Positions 42,800 through 52,849 are shown, numbered from the stretch's first letter. The stretch: DNA of 64,000 nt from Ignavibacteria bacterium (GCA_016704345.1 JADJAH010000016.1:124001-188000), one strand, 5' to 3'. Numbers and translations: made by a program. Notes: generated by a model not told the origin, from the sequence alone.

Positions 42800-43945
42800 T
42801 TATGGTGCAATGGTTTCCTTGTAAACAAATTTTCCGTTCTTCACTTCAAGAACAACTGCCGGCTTAACGGCATTGCGCTGATCGTTAATTGTTATTACAC
42901 CCGTAACTCCCTGATAGTCTTTTGTCTTTGCAAGTTGATTCTTGATCTTTTCTCCTTCAGTGCTTCCGCTTTTTCTGATAGCATCAAACAGGATCATTCC
43001 CGCATCATAAGCAAGAAAGCTCATTGCATCAGGTTCTTTGCCGTACTTTTCTCTGTATTTTTTTATGTAGCCCTGTATCTGCGGTGATGGATCATCAGAA
43101 GAGACATGAGTAGAGAAGAAACTGCCTTCGAGCGCATCCTTGGCTTTTCCTTCTGTAAGTTTTTCAGATTCCCAACCGTCGCTTCCGAATAACGGAACTG
43201 TAAGCCCTATCTCTCTTGCCTGTATTGAAATCAGATTAACATCTGTATAGTAACCGGGTATGAACACAGCTTCAGGATTCTTTGCCTTTATTGCAGTAAG
43301 CTGCGCCTTGAAATCCTTGTCCCCGTTGGAATATTTTTGCTCTTCAACAATTTCTCCACCCATCTCGGTAAAGACTTTCTTGAAGTTGTCTGCGAGACCT
43401 GTGGAATAAGCATTCTTCTGATCAATAAGCAATGCGACTCTCTTTACTTTCATCGAGTTCAATGCAAACTTGCTCATCACAGTTGCCTGAAACGGATCAA
43501 TAAAACACACTCTGAAAATGTAATCTCCAATTGTAGTAACTTCCGGATTTGTTGATGCTGGCGTAATCATCGGTATCTTTGATGTCTGGCAGATCGGCGC
43601 CCCAGCCTTGCTTCTGGATGAAGCAACTTCACCAATCACGGCAACAACTTTATCTCTGTTGATCAGCTTCTGAACTACTGTTTGTGTTTCAGAAGGCTTT
43701 CCCTGATTGTCTTCCGTAACTAATTTTATCTTCTTGCCAAGGAGACCGCCGCTGTTATTTGTCTCTTCTACTGCAAGCACAAGACCGTTGTGAGATGACT
43801 GACCAAAAGTGGCTTCGCTTCCTGTCAACGAAGCATATTCTCCTATAAGTATCTCGTCAGTTCCGGCTTTATTGCATGATTGAAACAAGGCAAGTCCTGC
43901 AACAATCATAATGACAGGCAGGAAGAAATTTTGAACAAATTTCAT
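42800..43945 (-). CDS. livJ: Branched-chain amino acid ABC transporter substrate-binding lipoprotein
   Basis: 381 residues. The lipobox is LFQSC with Cys24 as the lipidated residue. The mature part is a Leu/Ile/Val-binding type I periplasmic protein: ILIGEYASLTGSEATFGQS, VEETNNSGGLLGKKIKLVTEDNQ, VIGEVASSRSKAGAPIC, IPMITPASTNPEVT, and VFIPGYYTDVNLISIQAREIG. It delivers branched-chain or related amino acids to LivH. An Lrp-type regulator lies 1.5 kb away on the same strand; direct control is possible but no site is seen here. Confidence 0.93.
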   Translation of the reverse strand: MKFVQNFFLPVIMIVAGLALFQSCNKAGTDEILIGEYASLTGSEATFGQSSHNGLVLAVEETNNSGGLLGKKIKLVTEDNQGKPSETQTVVQKLINRDKVVAVIGEVASSRSKAGAPICQTSKIPMITPASTNPEVTTIGDYIFRVCFIDPFQATVMSKFALNSMKVKRVALLIDQKNAYSTGLADNFKKVFTEMGGEIVEEQKYSNGDKDFKAQLTAIKAKNPEAVFIPGYYTDVNLISIQAREIGLTVPLFGSDGWESEKLTEGKAKDALEGSFFSTHVSSDDPSPQIQGYIKKYREKYGKEPDAMSFLAYDAGMILFDAIRKSGSTEGEKIKNQLAKTKDYQGVTGVITINDQRNAVKPAVVLEVKNGKFVYKETIAP

Positions 43946-44292
43946 TCGGTCTTCTTTAAATTAAATTTGGGAAAAATAGCTTCATAATCGCTTTGAAACA
44001 ATTGCTTTTATATTACTCCGAACATTTCTAATATAGATAAATTGTTTGCTAGGTTGCACACTTATACACCGAGGCGTCACAGATATTTATGTTGTGGATT
44101 TCCAATCACAAAAATCCTCCAAAAACCTCCTGAGGGGGTTTGGGGTGGGGGGACGAGAACTGGCTCGGCGCGTTAGACACGCCGATTTTGAAATTTACAC
44201 ACCAAAGGAACATCATCCAGTTTTCAATCTTTTTGAATTGTATCAGAAGCTATAGTTTCTAAATTGCACACTGACTTCTATAACTTATATCA
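43946..44292. other. Intergenic region with direct repeats and hairpins
   Basis: A 17-bp element, TTGCTAGGTTGCACACT (44046-44062), recurs as TTTCTAAATTGCACACT (44256-44272). Between them lie a G-rich hairpin AAACCTCC/GGGGGTTT (44123-44141, followed by TGGGGTGGGGGG) and a TCGGCG/CGCCGA stem (44165-44185). A 69-codon frame across this segment looks like repeat translation and is not called. Confidence 0.5.
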
Positions 44293-46344
44293 ATGACTGA
44301 CAAGACAATCCTCCTCAAGGCATACGCCTCAATGTGCATCACAAAAAGAAACGCGGAGATCTTTGATGAAAATAGGCAGATCTGCAAATATGTGCATTCC
44401 ACATCACGCGGACATGAAGCGATTCAGATAGCAGTTGGTATGCAACTTCTTGAGTGCGACTGCCTTAGTCTTTACTATCGCGATGAATCTATTCTTCTGT
44501 CTCTCGGATTAACACCATATGAACTCATGCTTCAGCTTCTTACTAAAGCGGATGATCCTTTCTCCGGCGGAAAAACTTATTACGGGCACCCTTCTCTGAA
44601 GAGAAAAGGATTCCCGAAGATCCCGCACCAGTCGAGCGCTACCGGAATGCAGGCAATTCCCGCGGCAGGAATGGCTCACGGCATTCAATATCTTGAATCA
44701 ATGAAACTGATTCCTGAAAATGAAAAGCCTATAGTTGTGTGTTCTCTAGGAGACGGTTCTGTTACCGAAGGAGAAGTTTCTGAAGCGTTTCAAATGGCTG
44801 TGCTAAAACAACTTCCTATTGTCTTTCTTGTTCAGGATAACAATTGGGGAATTTCCGCATACGCAGATGAAATGCGCGCTATGGATGCTTACGAATTTGC
44901 AGCAGGATTTAAAGGCATGAAAAGATACAGAGTAAACGGATCAGACTTTGAAGAGTGCTATGAAAAAATTGCAGAAGTGTTCAGCTATGTCAGATCCAAA
45001 CGCAAACCTGTTCTCGTTCATGCAGCAGTACCTCTTCTCGGGCATCATACATCGGGTGTCAGAAAAGAATGGTATCGATCTGAAGAAGATCTTGCAGAAC
45101 ACGCAAGCAGGGATCCGTTTCCGAGATTGAAAAAGAGATTGCTTGAACTGGGAGTTACAGAGGGCGAGCTCAAAAAGATTAAAGAAGAATCTGTCTTACT
45201 TGTTAATGACAGTTTTCAAAAGGCAGTTGAAGCCAAAGAACCTGAGCTTGATACATTATTGCTGCATGAGTTTGCACCCACCCCGGTTACAGAAGAGAAA
45301 GGAGTGAGAGCACCCGCTAACGGCGAACCAATCATCATGGTCGATGCCGGCCTGCATGCTATGAACGAAATTCTTCGAGATAATCCGGAAGCATTGTTTT
45401 ACGGACAGGATGTAGGAAGGCGTCTTGGAGGCGTGTTCAGAGAAGCTGCAACACTGGCTCAGAAATATGGAGATAACCGCGTGTTCAACACACCGATTCA
45501 GGAAGCATACATCGTCGGCTCGACAATGGGAATGAGTGCAGTAGGCGCAAGGCCTATTGTAGAAATACAGTTTGCAGATTATGCATGGGCCGGTTTTAAT
45601 CAGCTTGTTGTTGAGATCTCAAAATCGTGTTATTTAACTCAGGGAAAATTTCCAGTATCAACTATCATCAGAATACCATGCGGCGCTTATGGCGGAGGCG
45701 GTCCGTATCACTCCGACTGTATTGAATCAAGCGTGCTGCCAATCAGAGGAATCAAAGTGGCTTTTCCAAGTAATGCTGCAGATATGAAAGGGCTGATGAA
45801 ATCGGCATACCTGGATCCCAATCCGGTAATAATGTTCGAGCATAAAGGACTTTACTGGAGCAAAGTTCAGGGAACTGAGAATGCAAAGTGTCCTGAACCC
45901 GGCGAAGATTATGTTGTGCCGTTTGGCAAAGCAAGGATCTTTCAGCAGGCAAGCGAAGAGATGGTTGAATCAGGAGAATCAATTTCCGTTATAACTTACG
46001 GCATGGGTGTTCACTGGTCTCTGAATGCATCGAAGAATTTTCCGGGGCAGGTTGAGATACTTGATCTAAGAACTCTTTATCCGATGGATGAAGATGCAGT
46101 TATGGAATCTGTTAAGCGACACGGAAAATGTCTGATAGTCACTGAAGAGAAGTCATTGAATTCTTTTGCGGAAAGTATTGCCGGCAGAATCTCAAATAAA
46201 TGTTTCAAATACCTCGATGCTCCTGTAGAAGTTTTGGGAGCTGTGAATGTTCCCGCAGTTCCTCTGAACATGGGACTTGAACGCGCTATGCTTCCAAATG
46301 TGGAAAAGGTAACCCTTGCAATGAAGAATTTGCTGGAATGGTAA
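44293..46344 (+). CDS. Fused E1 alpha/beta subunit of branched-chain 2-oxoacid dehydrogenase type
   Basis: 683 residues. The N-terminal alpha half has CKYVHSTSRGHEAIQIAVG, YYRDESILLSLG, and the thiamine diphosphate site GDGSVTEGEVSEAFQMA...QDNNWGIS (about residues 152-187). The C-terminal beta half (from about 345) has FYGQDVGRRLGGVFREA, TPIQEAYIVGSTMGMSAVG, ADYAWAGFNQLVVE and LDLRTLYPMDEDAV. In most bacteria these are two genes; the fused form is frequent in Bacteroidota. It decarboxylates 2-oxoacids for transfer to an E2 lipoyl protein. E2 and E3 genes are not adjacent. Exact substrate (branched-chain or pyruvate) is inferred. Confidence 0.88.
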   Translation: MTDKTILLKAYASMCITKRNAEIFDENRQICKYVHSTSRGHEAIQIAVGMQLLECDCLSLYYRDESILLSLGLTPYELMLQLLTKADDPFSGGKTYYGHPSLKRKGFPKIPHQSSATGMQAIPAAGMAHGIQYLESMKLIPENEKPIVVCSLGDGSVTEGEVSEAFQMAVLKQLPIVFLVQDNNWGISAYADEMRAMDAYEFAAGFKGMKRYRVNGSDFEECYEKIAEVFSYVRSKRKPVLVHAAVPLLGHHTSGVRKEWYRSEEDLAEHASRDPFPRLKKRLLELGVTEGELKKIKEESVLLVNDSFQKAVEAKEPELDTLLLHEFAPTPVTEEKGVRAPANGEPIIMVDAGLHAMNEILRDNPEALFYGQDVGRRLGGVFREAATLAQKYGDNRVFNTPIQEAYIVGSTMGMSAVGARPIVEIQFADYAWAGFNQLVVEISKSCYLTQGKFPVSTIIRIPCGAYGGGGPYHSDCIESSVLPIRGIKVAFPSNAADMKGLMKSAYLDPNPVIMFEHKGLYWSKVQGTENAKCPEPGEDYVVPFGKARIFQQASEEMVESGESISVITYGMGVHWSLNASKNFPGQVEILDLRTLYPMDEDAVMESVKRHGKCLIVTEEKSLNSFAESIAGRISNKCFKYLDAPVEVLGAVNVPAVPLNMGLERAMLPNVEKVTLAMKNLLEW

Positions 46345-46354
46345 ACTGATTCAG

Positions 46355-48787
46355 TTAACGCGAATCACCTTTCATCAGCAGAAACTCCAGCTCCTGCTGT
46401 GATAGCTTGACTCCGGGTGAGGCAACTTTCACTTCCGTGTTTTCCTGTGGCGGATTTTCTTCGCCGCTCTCTGTTTTGTTAACGTTCAGACTGTCGTTAA
46501 CAACAGAGTTAACACCTGTAGAATCTGATTCTTTTGGCTCAAGCGATGTATAGTATTCCAAAGTTGGAGCAATGTTTGCGTAGTAAGGAGATTCGGGATA
46601 TCGCAACTTCAATGTATTATAATATGCAAGTGCACTGTCTTTGTTAAGCAATCGGTTCTGATAGATCCATCCGATTCCATACAGCGCCTTGGCAGACAAT
46701 GTATCATCCGGATATGCCGTTGCGTAATCTCTAAGAAGATTGACAGCTTCAGAAAACCTTTCATTGTTGAGTGCGAGCAAAGCCTTTGTCAGCAGATCTT
46801 CATTTTGCATTGTAGAATCATTAGAAACAACAGAACTTCTGTTCAGTATTGCTCTTACCTCGCGTGCATAAACAGTAGTTGGAAATTCCGCGATGATGTC
46901 AGCAAATGTTTGAGTTGCAGATTCTTCATCTCCGTTTGTCTTGTAAAGTGAACCAAGCATGAACATTGCTTTTCCCTTCTTTCCCGGTTCCGGATATTTC
47001 TCGATCAGAAGCTTCAGATAATGAACGGCAGAATCGGGCATGTTCATATCATACATAAAAAGCTCGGCAAGTTCATAATATGAATCAAAGATCTTGTTCT
47101 CTTTATCTGTTTCATCCTTTACTTTATTGACTGCACTCAGACTGTCTTCCTGTTGCCTTTGTTCTTCAGCACTCTTCTTTATCTCCTCTGATTTTTCCTG
47201 ATTAACATTTCCGGGATTGAATCCTTCAGTCGGTCCTCCCGTGTTTCTTGTCGGATCAGAAGCCTTTGTTTTGTCGTCTTCGGGATTCTCAATCGTATCT
47301 TTGGCACTGATCGAGACCAATTCTCTCATGCCTCCGGGTTTTCCTTTACCGTCTCCTCTTTGCGTACCATCCTCAGTTCCTGTGTTTGTATTGTCAAGCC
47401 CGCGGTTGTCTTTGTTTCTCTGATCTTCTAACTGTTCAATTCCTTTTTCCTCATTGTATATAGCTCTGTATCTTTCAACATTAGGATTAGTTTCAGGAAT
47501 TACAATACCGGTGGTGTCTTTGATCTCGCCAAGCAGGCTGAAATATTTCTCAAGAGTCTTTGCTTTCTTTGAGCTCTCCGGATAAAATTCTGAAAGTGAA
47601 TTTTCCTGAGTTGCTTTTTTGTAATTTACCAAAGCATTGAGATAATCTTTCTCTCTCGTCTCAAGATCCTGACCAAGGAAAAAATATGCATCAGATGCAG
47701 ATGGAGTATTTGCATGCTGAACTATAACCTCATAATACTTCTGCTTCGCATCTTTAATATTCCCTTTAGTATAAAGATTGTTAGCCATCTCCAGGTCTAT
47801 AAGAGGTGTGTAATCTTTGAAGTCACGATACTTCTTCCTCATTGAAGTCAGCTCTTCCTCGGCTTCAGAAAATTGCTTGTTGCGAATCAGGCCCTTGGCA
47901 AAATTAAGTCTGGCAAAGAAAGTCAGGTCAAAGTCGGGGGAATAATCCAGCACTTTTCTAAATTCAGCCGCTGCAGTCTCAGGCTTGTAATTACTGCTCA
48001 GTCTGGCAAGGATGAACTGGTTTTCAGCTTTGCGCTCATTGTCATCAGAATATTCGATCGCCTTTTTAAAATATTCAACAGACTCTTTAAGGTTACCGCC
48101 ATTGTAAGCTATTATGCCGAGTTCTCTTGAGGCAAGAGATCTTATTTCCTTGTCATCAGACTCGTTAATAATGTCTTTGAATATTTTCTGACCTTCATCT
48201 TTTTTGCTGAGCTTTATCTTTGTTCTTCCCAGATAAAGGAGAGCCTCGTCTGTGAGATCACTGCTGGAGAGACGCGAGAGGAACTCGTTGAATTTTCTTT
48301 CCGAATTTATATAATCCGTTTGAAAATAGTAGGCCTTGCCGATTGTAAGGACAGCATCGTCAATGTACTTGCTGCTTTTATGAAACTGAATGATCTTTGA
48401 TGCGCGCTCTATTGATTTATCCAGCTTTTCCTTGACGGATGATGGAAGGGGGGGAGTTACTCCGAGAGAATCGAGCCGCCTGTTATATGTGGCGATGAAG
48501 CTGGTACGATATTCTTCAAATGCCAGATCAAAGTCTTCGCTTGCAATGAAATATTTATTGAAGTAAGCCGAGAAGTTTTCAATCCGGTTTCCCATGAACA
48601 GGTAAGAAGTGAAATCCTGGAATTCAAAATCAAGCGACTTGCTGTAGTCAGGTTCGAAATCCTGCTCGAGTGAGTCAGGTACATCAGGACGCTCTACTGT
48701 GCTGTAGGTCAGATAACTGCAACCCTGATATGAGTGGCCAATGAACAGGACTGTTGCCGAAAGTAAAATATATTTGAGAAAACGCAA
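46355..48787 (-). CDS. TPR lipoprotein, SprE/PorW-like
   Basis: 810 residues. The signal peptide ends in a lipobox-like HSYQGC (Cys23). An N-terminal segment, FMGNRIENFSAYFNKYFIASEDFDLAFEEY, is followed by KSIERASKIIQFHKSSKYIDDAVLTIGKAYYFQTDY and about ten TPR-type helix pairs. A low-complexity acidic linker lies near 455-560, then further TPRs (HYLKLLIEKYPEPGKKGKAMFML). This layout matches SprE/PorW, a TPR lipoprotein needed for type IX secretion in Flavobacterium and Porphyromonas. The many T9SS cargo genes in this window make that role plausible, but it is not proven. It converges with the E1 gene. Confidence 0.68.
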   Translation of the reverse strand: MRFLKYILLSATVLFIGHSYQGCSYLTYSTVERPDVPDSLEQDFEPDYSKSLDFEFQDFTSYLFMGNRIENFSAYFNKYFIASEDFDLAFEEYRTSFIATYNRRLDSLGVTPPLPSSVKEKLDKSIERASKIIQFHKSSKYIDDAVLTIGKAYYFQTDYINSERKFNEFLSRLSSSDLTDEALLYLGRTKIKLSKKDEGQKIFKDIINESDDKEIRSLASRELGIIAYNGGNLKESVEYFKKAIEYSDDNERKAENQFILARLSSNYKPETAAAEFRKVLDYSPDFDLTFFARLNFAKGLIRNKQFSEAEEELTSMRKKYRDFKDYTPLIDLEMANNLYTKGNIKDAKQKYYEVIVQHANTPSASDAYFFLGQDLETREKDYLNALVNYKKATQENSLSEFYPESSKKAKTLEKYFSLLGEIKDTTGIVIPETNPNVERYRAIYNEEKGIEQLEDQRNKDNRGLDNTNTGTEDGTQRGDGKGKPGGMRELVSISAKDTIENPEDDKTKASDPTRNTGGPTEGFNPGNVNQEKSEEIKKSAEEQRQQEDSLSAVNKVKDETDKENKIFDSYYELAELFMYDMNMPDSAVHYLKLLIEKYPEPGKKGKAMFMLGSLYKTNGDEESATQTFADIIAEFPTTVYAREVRAILNRSSVVSNDSTMQNEDLLTKALLALNNERFSEAVNLLRDYATAYPDDTLSAKALYGIGWIYQNRLLNKDSALAYYNTLKLRYPESPYYANIAPTLEYYTSLEPKESDSTGVNSVVNDSLNVNKTESGEENPPQENTEVKVASPGVKLSQQELEFLLMKGDSR

Positions 48788-49024
48788 TTGCTGTACTAAG
48801 TTTGGTTTAAGATATTTTGAATCATAGCTTATTTCAAGACAAAATTTGGATTTCTTCTGATGTGAATTTTCACAAATTTTACACTGAAAATTTTTCAGCC
48901 GTTTTCGTTAGATCTAATTATGCTAATTGCAGGTCTTTCAGTAACTATCTTACTTTCAACAAAGAAGTTTAAGAATTGAAACTGTACGCTTACGGCTATA
49001 TATTTCACAAAATAATTATCCTTA

Positions 49025-51511
49025 ATGGCAAGCAAACCCAAGAACAATAAAGAAACCCCCACGGAACAGGAATTTTATGACGCAGAACTTGCTGAAGAGC
49101 AAAACGAAGTGATTTACGATACCACACAGGATGTTCATGAATTTAATTCGGATATTCCCGAGACACTTCCCGTACTTCCGCTGAAAGATATGGTCGTATT
49201 CCCATACATGATGTTCCCAATACTTGCAGGAAGAGAATCAACCATTGCTGCGGTAAACAGCTCTGTTGAAAAAGACAAGTTCATACTTCTTGTCGCGCAG
49301 GTAGATGAAAAAATAGAAGAGCCTACTTTCGAGAATCTTTACAATACAGGAACTGTAGCAAAGATCATTCAGGTGCTTAGGCTTCCAAACGGACTGATTA
49401 AAGTACTCGTTGACGGACTGTTTGCGGCTGATGTAAAGAAATTTCACAGTGGCAAGTTTATCTCCGCTACATTTGAAATCAAGAATCCGCCGTTCAGGCG
49501 CGACAATGAACTCGAGGCGCTTATGCGTCAGGCGACGAAACTCTTTACGGATTATGTTCAGACAAACCGCACGATTCCGCAGGAAACTCTTGTTGCCTAT
49601 GAAAACATAAAGGAGCCGGACCGCAGGCTTTATTATATTGCATCGACAATCAATGCCGGTGTTCCGAAAAAGCAAAAGATCCTGGCAATAGGTGATCTTC
49701 ATAAACAATATTATGAGATTCTCTATATCATGAGTTCAGAAATGGAGATTCTCAATGTTGAAAAAGAGATCGATGAAAAGATCTACCAGACAATGCAGAA
49801 GAATCAAAGGAAGTTTATTGTGCAGGAACAGATAAGAATACTGCAGGATGAACTTGGTGAAGGCGTTGAGACCGATCCGGAAATGATGCGGCTCAGGGAT
49901 AAGATCGAAACTTCCGGAATGCCCGAAGCGATCATGAAAAAAGCCCAGGAAGAATTTTCAAAACTGAAGAAGACTCCTACGATGTCACCGGATTATTCCG
50001 TTTTAAGGAATTATCTGGACTGGATGGTGAGCGTTCCATGGGCAATGTTTACCGATGACAACTTTGATCTTAAGCATGCAAAGAAAATACTCGATGAAGA
50101 TCATTACGGGCTCGATAAGGCAAAGGACAGAGTTCTTGAATTGATTGCTGTTCTGAAACTTCTTAAAGCGAAAAATATTCGAAAGTCTCCCAAGGGACAA
50201 ATACTTTGTTTTGTTGGGCCTCCCGGAGTAGGAAAAACTTCGCTTGGTAAATCAATTGCCCGTGCACTCAACAGGAACTTTGTCAGAATTTCCGTTGGCG
50301 GAGTAAGAGATGAAGCCGAGATAAGAGGACACAGAAGAACTTACATCGGCGCAATGCCCGGCAAGATAATTCAGGCAATGAAAAAAGCCGGAAGCGTTAA
50401 CCCGGTTCTGCTCATTGATGAAATAGACAAAATGAGCAACGACTTCAGAGGCGATCCTGCCAGCGCAATGCTTGAGGTATTGGATCCCGAACAGAATTCT
50501 ACATTCAATGATCATTATCTTGATGTTGATTATGACCTGTCGAATGTATTGTTCATCACAACAGCCAATGTCTATTATTCAATACCTCTTCCGTTGCTTG
50601 ACAGGATGGAGATCATTGAAATGCGAAGCTATCTTGATTTTGAAAAAGTGGAGATCGCCAAGAGGCACATCATCCCCAAAGAGCTTACCGAGCATGGTGT
50701 TCAGGATATGAACGTGACATTTCCCGACAAAGTGATTCTGAAAGTGATAAGCGAATATACTCGTGAAGCCGGAGTCAGAAGTCTGGAGCGTGAACTTTCA
50801 TCGATAATCAGAAAAGTCACAAGAGAAATTGTCGAGACTCCTGCTTCAAAAGCAAAAAAAGCTTTTGCAATAAAGGAAGAGATGGTAGAGAAGTATCTTG
50901 GTGTTCCGAAGTATAAGACAAAACTTGCCGACGTAAAAGAGAAGTCGAAAATAGGCTCCGTTGTAGGTCTGGCATGGACATCAATGGGCGGAGACATTCT
51001 CAATGTTGATGTGACAATTATGAACGGACCGAACAAATTCATTCTTACAGGAAAGCTTGGAGATATTATGAAAGAATCCGCACAGGCGGGCTTGTCATAC
51101 ATAAAATCGAACGCGGCAAAGTTTGGAATACCTCCGACCTTTTTTAAGGAGAAAGAAATTCACATCCATCTTCCGGAGGGCGCCATACCGAAAGACGGAC
51201 CATCTGCGGGAATAACCATGATCATGGCGATGCTTTCTGCTATCACCAAATCTCCCGTCAGGCCGGACGTTGCGATGACCGGAGAGATCACTCTGAGAGG
51301 TAATGTTCTGCCTATCGGCGGACTCAATGAGAAACTTCTGGCTGCGGTCAGAAGCGGAATCAAAACGGTTCTGATTCCGGCAGAAAACGAAAAGGATCTT
51401 GTTGAGATTCAGAAAGAAATTCTTGATCAGCTTGAGATTGTATTAGTTGATAATGTGGAAGACGGCGTAAAGCATGTTTTCACGGGAAAGAGAATTAAGT
51501 TTACTAAATAG
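49025..51511 (+). CDS. lon: ATP-dependent protease Lon
   Basis: 828 residues with the full LonA layout. N-terminal substrate domain (LPVLPLKDMVVFPYMMFPI, about 45-245), helical linker, AAA+ module with Walker A GPPGVGKTS (about 398-406) and Walker B VLLIDEIDKM, and the S16 protease domain with catalytic Ser727 (KDGPSAG) and Lys770 (NEKLLA). The Ser-Lys spacing of 43 equals that of E. coli Lon. The first 40 residues are acidic and variable. It degrades misfolded and regulatory proteins in the cytoplasm. It is divergent from the TPR lipoprotein and followed 30 bp later by dnaX. Confidence 0.97.
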   Translation: MASKPKNNKETPTEQEFYDAELAEEQNEVIYDTTQDVHEFNSDIPETLPVLPLKDMVVFPYMMFPILAGRESTIAAVNSSVEKDKFILLVAQVDEKIEEPTFENLYNTGTVAKIIQVLRLPNGLIKVLVDGLFAADVKKFHSGKFISATFEIKNPPFRRDNELEALMRQATKLFTDYVQTNRTIPQETLVAYENIKEPDRRLYYIASTINAGVPKKQKILAIGDLHKQYYEILYIMSSEMEILNVEKEIDEKIYQTMQKNQRKFIVQEQIRILQDELGEGVETDPEMMRLRDKIETSGMPEAIMKKAQEEFSKLKKTPTMSPDYSVLRNYLDWMVSVPWAMFTDDNFDLKHAKKILDEDHYGLDKAKDRVLELIAVLKLLKAKNIRKSPKGQILCFVGPPGVGKTSLGKSIARALNRNFVRISVGGVRDEAEIRGHRRTYIGAMPGKIIQAMKKAGSVNPVLLIDEIDKMSNDFRGDPASAMLEVLDPEQNSTFNDHYLDVDYDLSNVLFITTANVYYSIPLPLLDRMEIIEMRSYLDFEKVEIAKRHIIPKELTEHGVQDMNVTFPDKVILKVISEYTREAGVRSLERELSSIIRKVTREIVETPASKAKKAFAIKEEMVEKYLGVPKYKTKLADVKEKSKIGSVVGLAWTSMGGDILNVDVTIMNGPNKFILTGKLGDIMKESAQAGLSYIKSNAAKFGIPPTFFKEKEIHIHLPEGAIPKDGPSAGITMIMAMLSAITKSPVRPDVAMTGEITLRGNVLPIGGLNEKLLAAVRSGIKTVLIPAENEKDLVEIQKEILDQLEIVLVDNVEDGVKHVFTGKRIKFTK

Positions 51512-51541
51512 CAGAATAATCAATCAGAAAACTCGGATAAC

Positions 51542-52849
51542 TTGTCAACATACACAGTATCAGCAAGGAAGTACAGGCCGCAGAAATTTTCTGAGGTAAC
51601 TTCACAGGAGTTTGTAACGCAGACAATGAAGAATGCAGTAGTTGCAGGAAAGATAGCGCACTCATATCTTCTGAGCGGTCCGCGGGGAGTTGGAAAGACA
51701 ACGATTGCCAGAATTCTTGCAAAGGCGTTGAATTGTCCGAATCAGAAAGACGGCGAGCCGTGTGACAATTGCGAATCGTGCAGTGAGATTAAGAGAAGCA
51801 TTCATCCTGACGTAATAGAGATTGATGCCGCTTCAAGGCGCGGCATTGATGACATTCGCGACATACAGGAGGCCGCCAAAGCGCATCCCATGAAGGCGAA
51901 TTTTAAATTCTTCATCATAGACGAGGTTCACATGCTTACTCAGCAGGCGTTCAACGCGCTGCTGAAAATTCTGGAAGAGCCGCCTCCGTATCTTGTGTTC
52001 GTTCTTGCTACTACAAATCCGGAGAAGATACCGGCGACAATAGTCAGCCGGTGTCAGAGATTCCCGTTGCAAAGACTAAGAGTGTCAGAGATCTCCGGAA
52101 AGCTCAAAGAGATTTCCAAAGAAGAGAAAGTGAAGATCGATGACGAATCATTGTTCCTTATTGCGAAGCTTGGAGACGGCGCATTACGAGATGCTCTTGG
52201 AGTATTTGACAGCGCCGTGTCTTACTGCGGCGAGAAGATTACAATCGATGACCTGGTAAGTTTTCTTAATATTCCTCAGAAGGAAATCTACTTTTCAATT
52301 GCCGAATTTATTAACTCCGGCGACGTCAAAGGGGCGCTGAATTATTTCAATGAGCTGAGTGCAAGAGGGCTGGATATTCAGACCTTCTTTAACGGACTGA
52401 CCGAGCACTTTCGGGATCTTCTCATTATTAAATCCACGTCAGAAGAGGAACTCATCGATGAGCCGGATTCCATCAAAGAGAAATTTTCTGCCGAGGCAGA
52501 ATTATTCAGCATTGACAGAATTCTCAGACTGATGAAGATCCTGTCTGATGCGGAGAACAGAATCCGCCTGTCGTCAAATCAGAAGATCTTCGTGGAGGTT
52601 ATGCTTGCCGAACTCTGCCGGGTGGATGCCGAAGTAAGAGACCTTTCCGAGATCATTACCGAACTCAAGGGGTCAAAAAAAAAATTCCTGACTGAAGTTG
52701 ACAGCACAAATGCACCTGCTAAAACGGAAGTTCATTCTGCAATCAAGACCAATGAGAAATCTGTTAGCGGAGAATCCTCTCCTTCCAAAGACGAAATTGT
52801 CTCAACCTTAAAGCAGCTCTTCGACGCGGAAGAATATAAATTCAACTGA
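51542..52849 (+). CDS. dnaX: DNA polymerase III subunit gamma/tau
   Basis: 435 residues; clamp-loader ATPase. Start is TTG 51542 (STYTVSARKYRPQKFSEV is the family N-terminus). Walker A GPRGVGKTT, the four-Cys zinc site CPNQKDGEPCDNCESC, DEVHML (Walker B), LEEPPPYLVFVLATTNPEK (sensor 1) and SRCQRFPLQRL are all present, then the domain III collar. The tail after residue 377 is short, so the full product lacks most of the tau-specific region seen in E. coli (643 residues). An A10 run at 52675-52684 sits exactly at the collar/tail junction. It is followed by the agmatinase gene after 3 bp. Confidence 0.95.
   Translation: MSTYTVSARKYRPQKFSEVTSQEFVTQTMKNAVVAGKIAHSYLLSGPRGVGKTTIARILAKALNCPNQKDGEPCDNCESCSEIKRSIHPDVIEIDAASRRGIDDIRDIQEAAKAHPMKANFKFFIIDEVHMLTQQAFNALLKILEEPPPYLVFVLATTNPEKIPATIVSRCQRFPLQRLRVSEISGKLKEISKEEKVKIDDESLFLIAKLGDGALRDALGVFDSAVSYCGEKITIDDLVSFLNIPQKEIYFSIAEFINSGDVKGALNYFNELSARGLDIQTFFNGLTEHFRDLLIIKSTSEEELIDEPDSIKEKFSAEAELFSIDRILRLMKILSDAENRIRLSSNQKIFVEVMLAELCRVDAEVRDLSEIITELKGSKKKFLTEVDSTNAPAKTEVHSAIKTNEKSVSGESSPSKDEIVSTLKQLFDAEEYKFN
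52675..52684 (+). promoter_or_regulatory. A10 slippery run in dnaX, candidate recoding or transcript-slippage site
   Basis: Ten consecutive A's spanning SKKK codons 378-381. One extra A gives K-I-P-D-stop and one fewer gives N-S-stop, so slippage either way ends the protein at about residue 382-385, right after the ATPase/collar. Thermus dnaX uses a similar A-run to make gamma. Confidence 0.55.

Noticed and set aside
44046..44255. 69-codon frame upstream of E1
   Set aside because: It covers hairpin and G-rich repeat sequence; no ribosome-binding site or recognisable domain.
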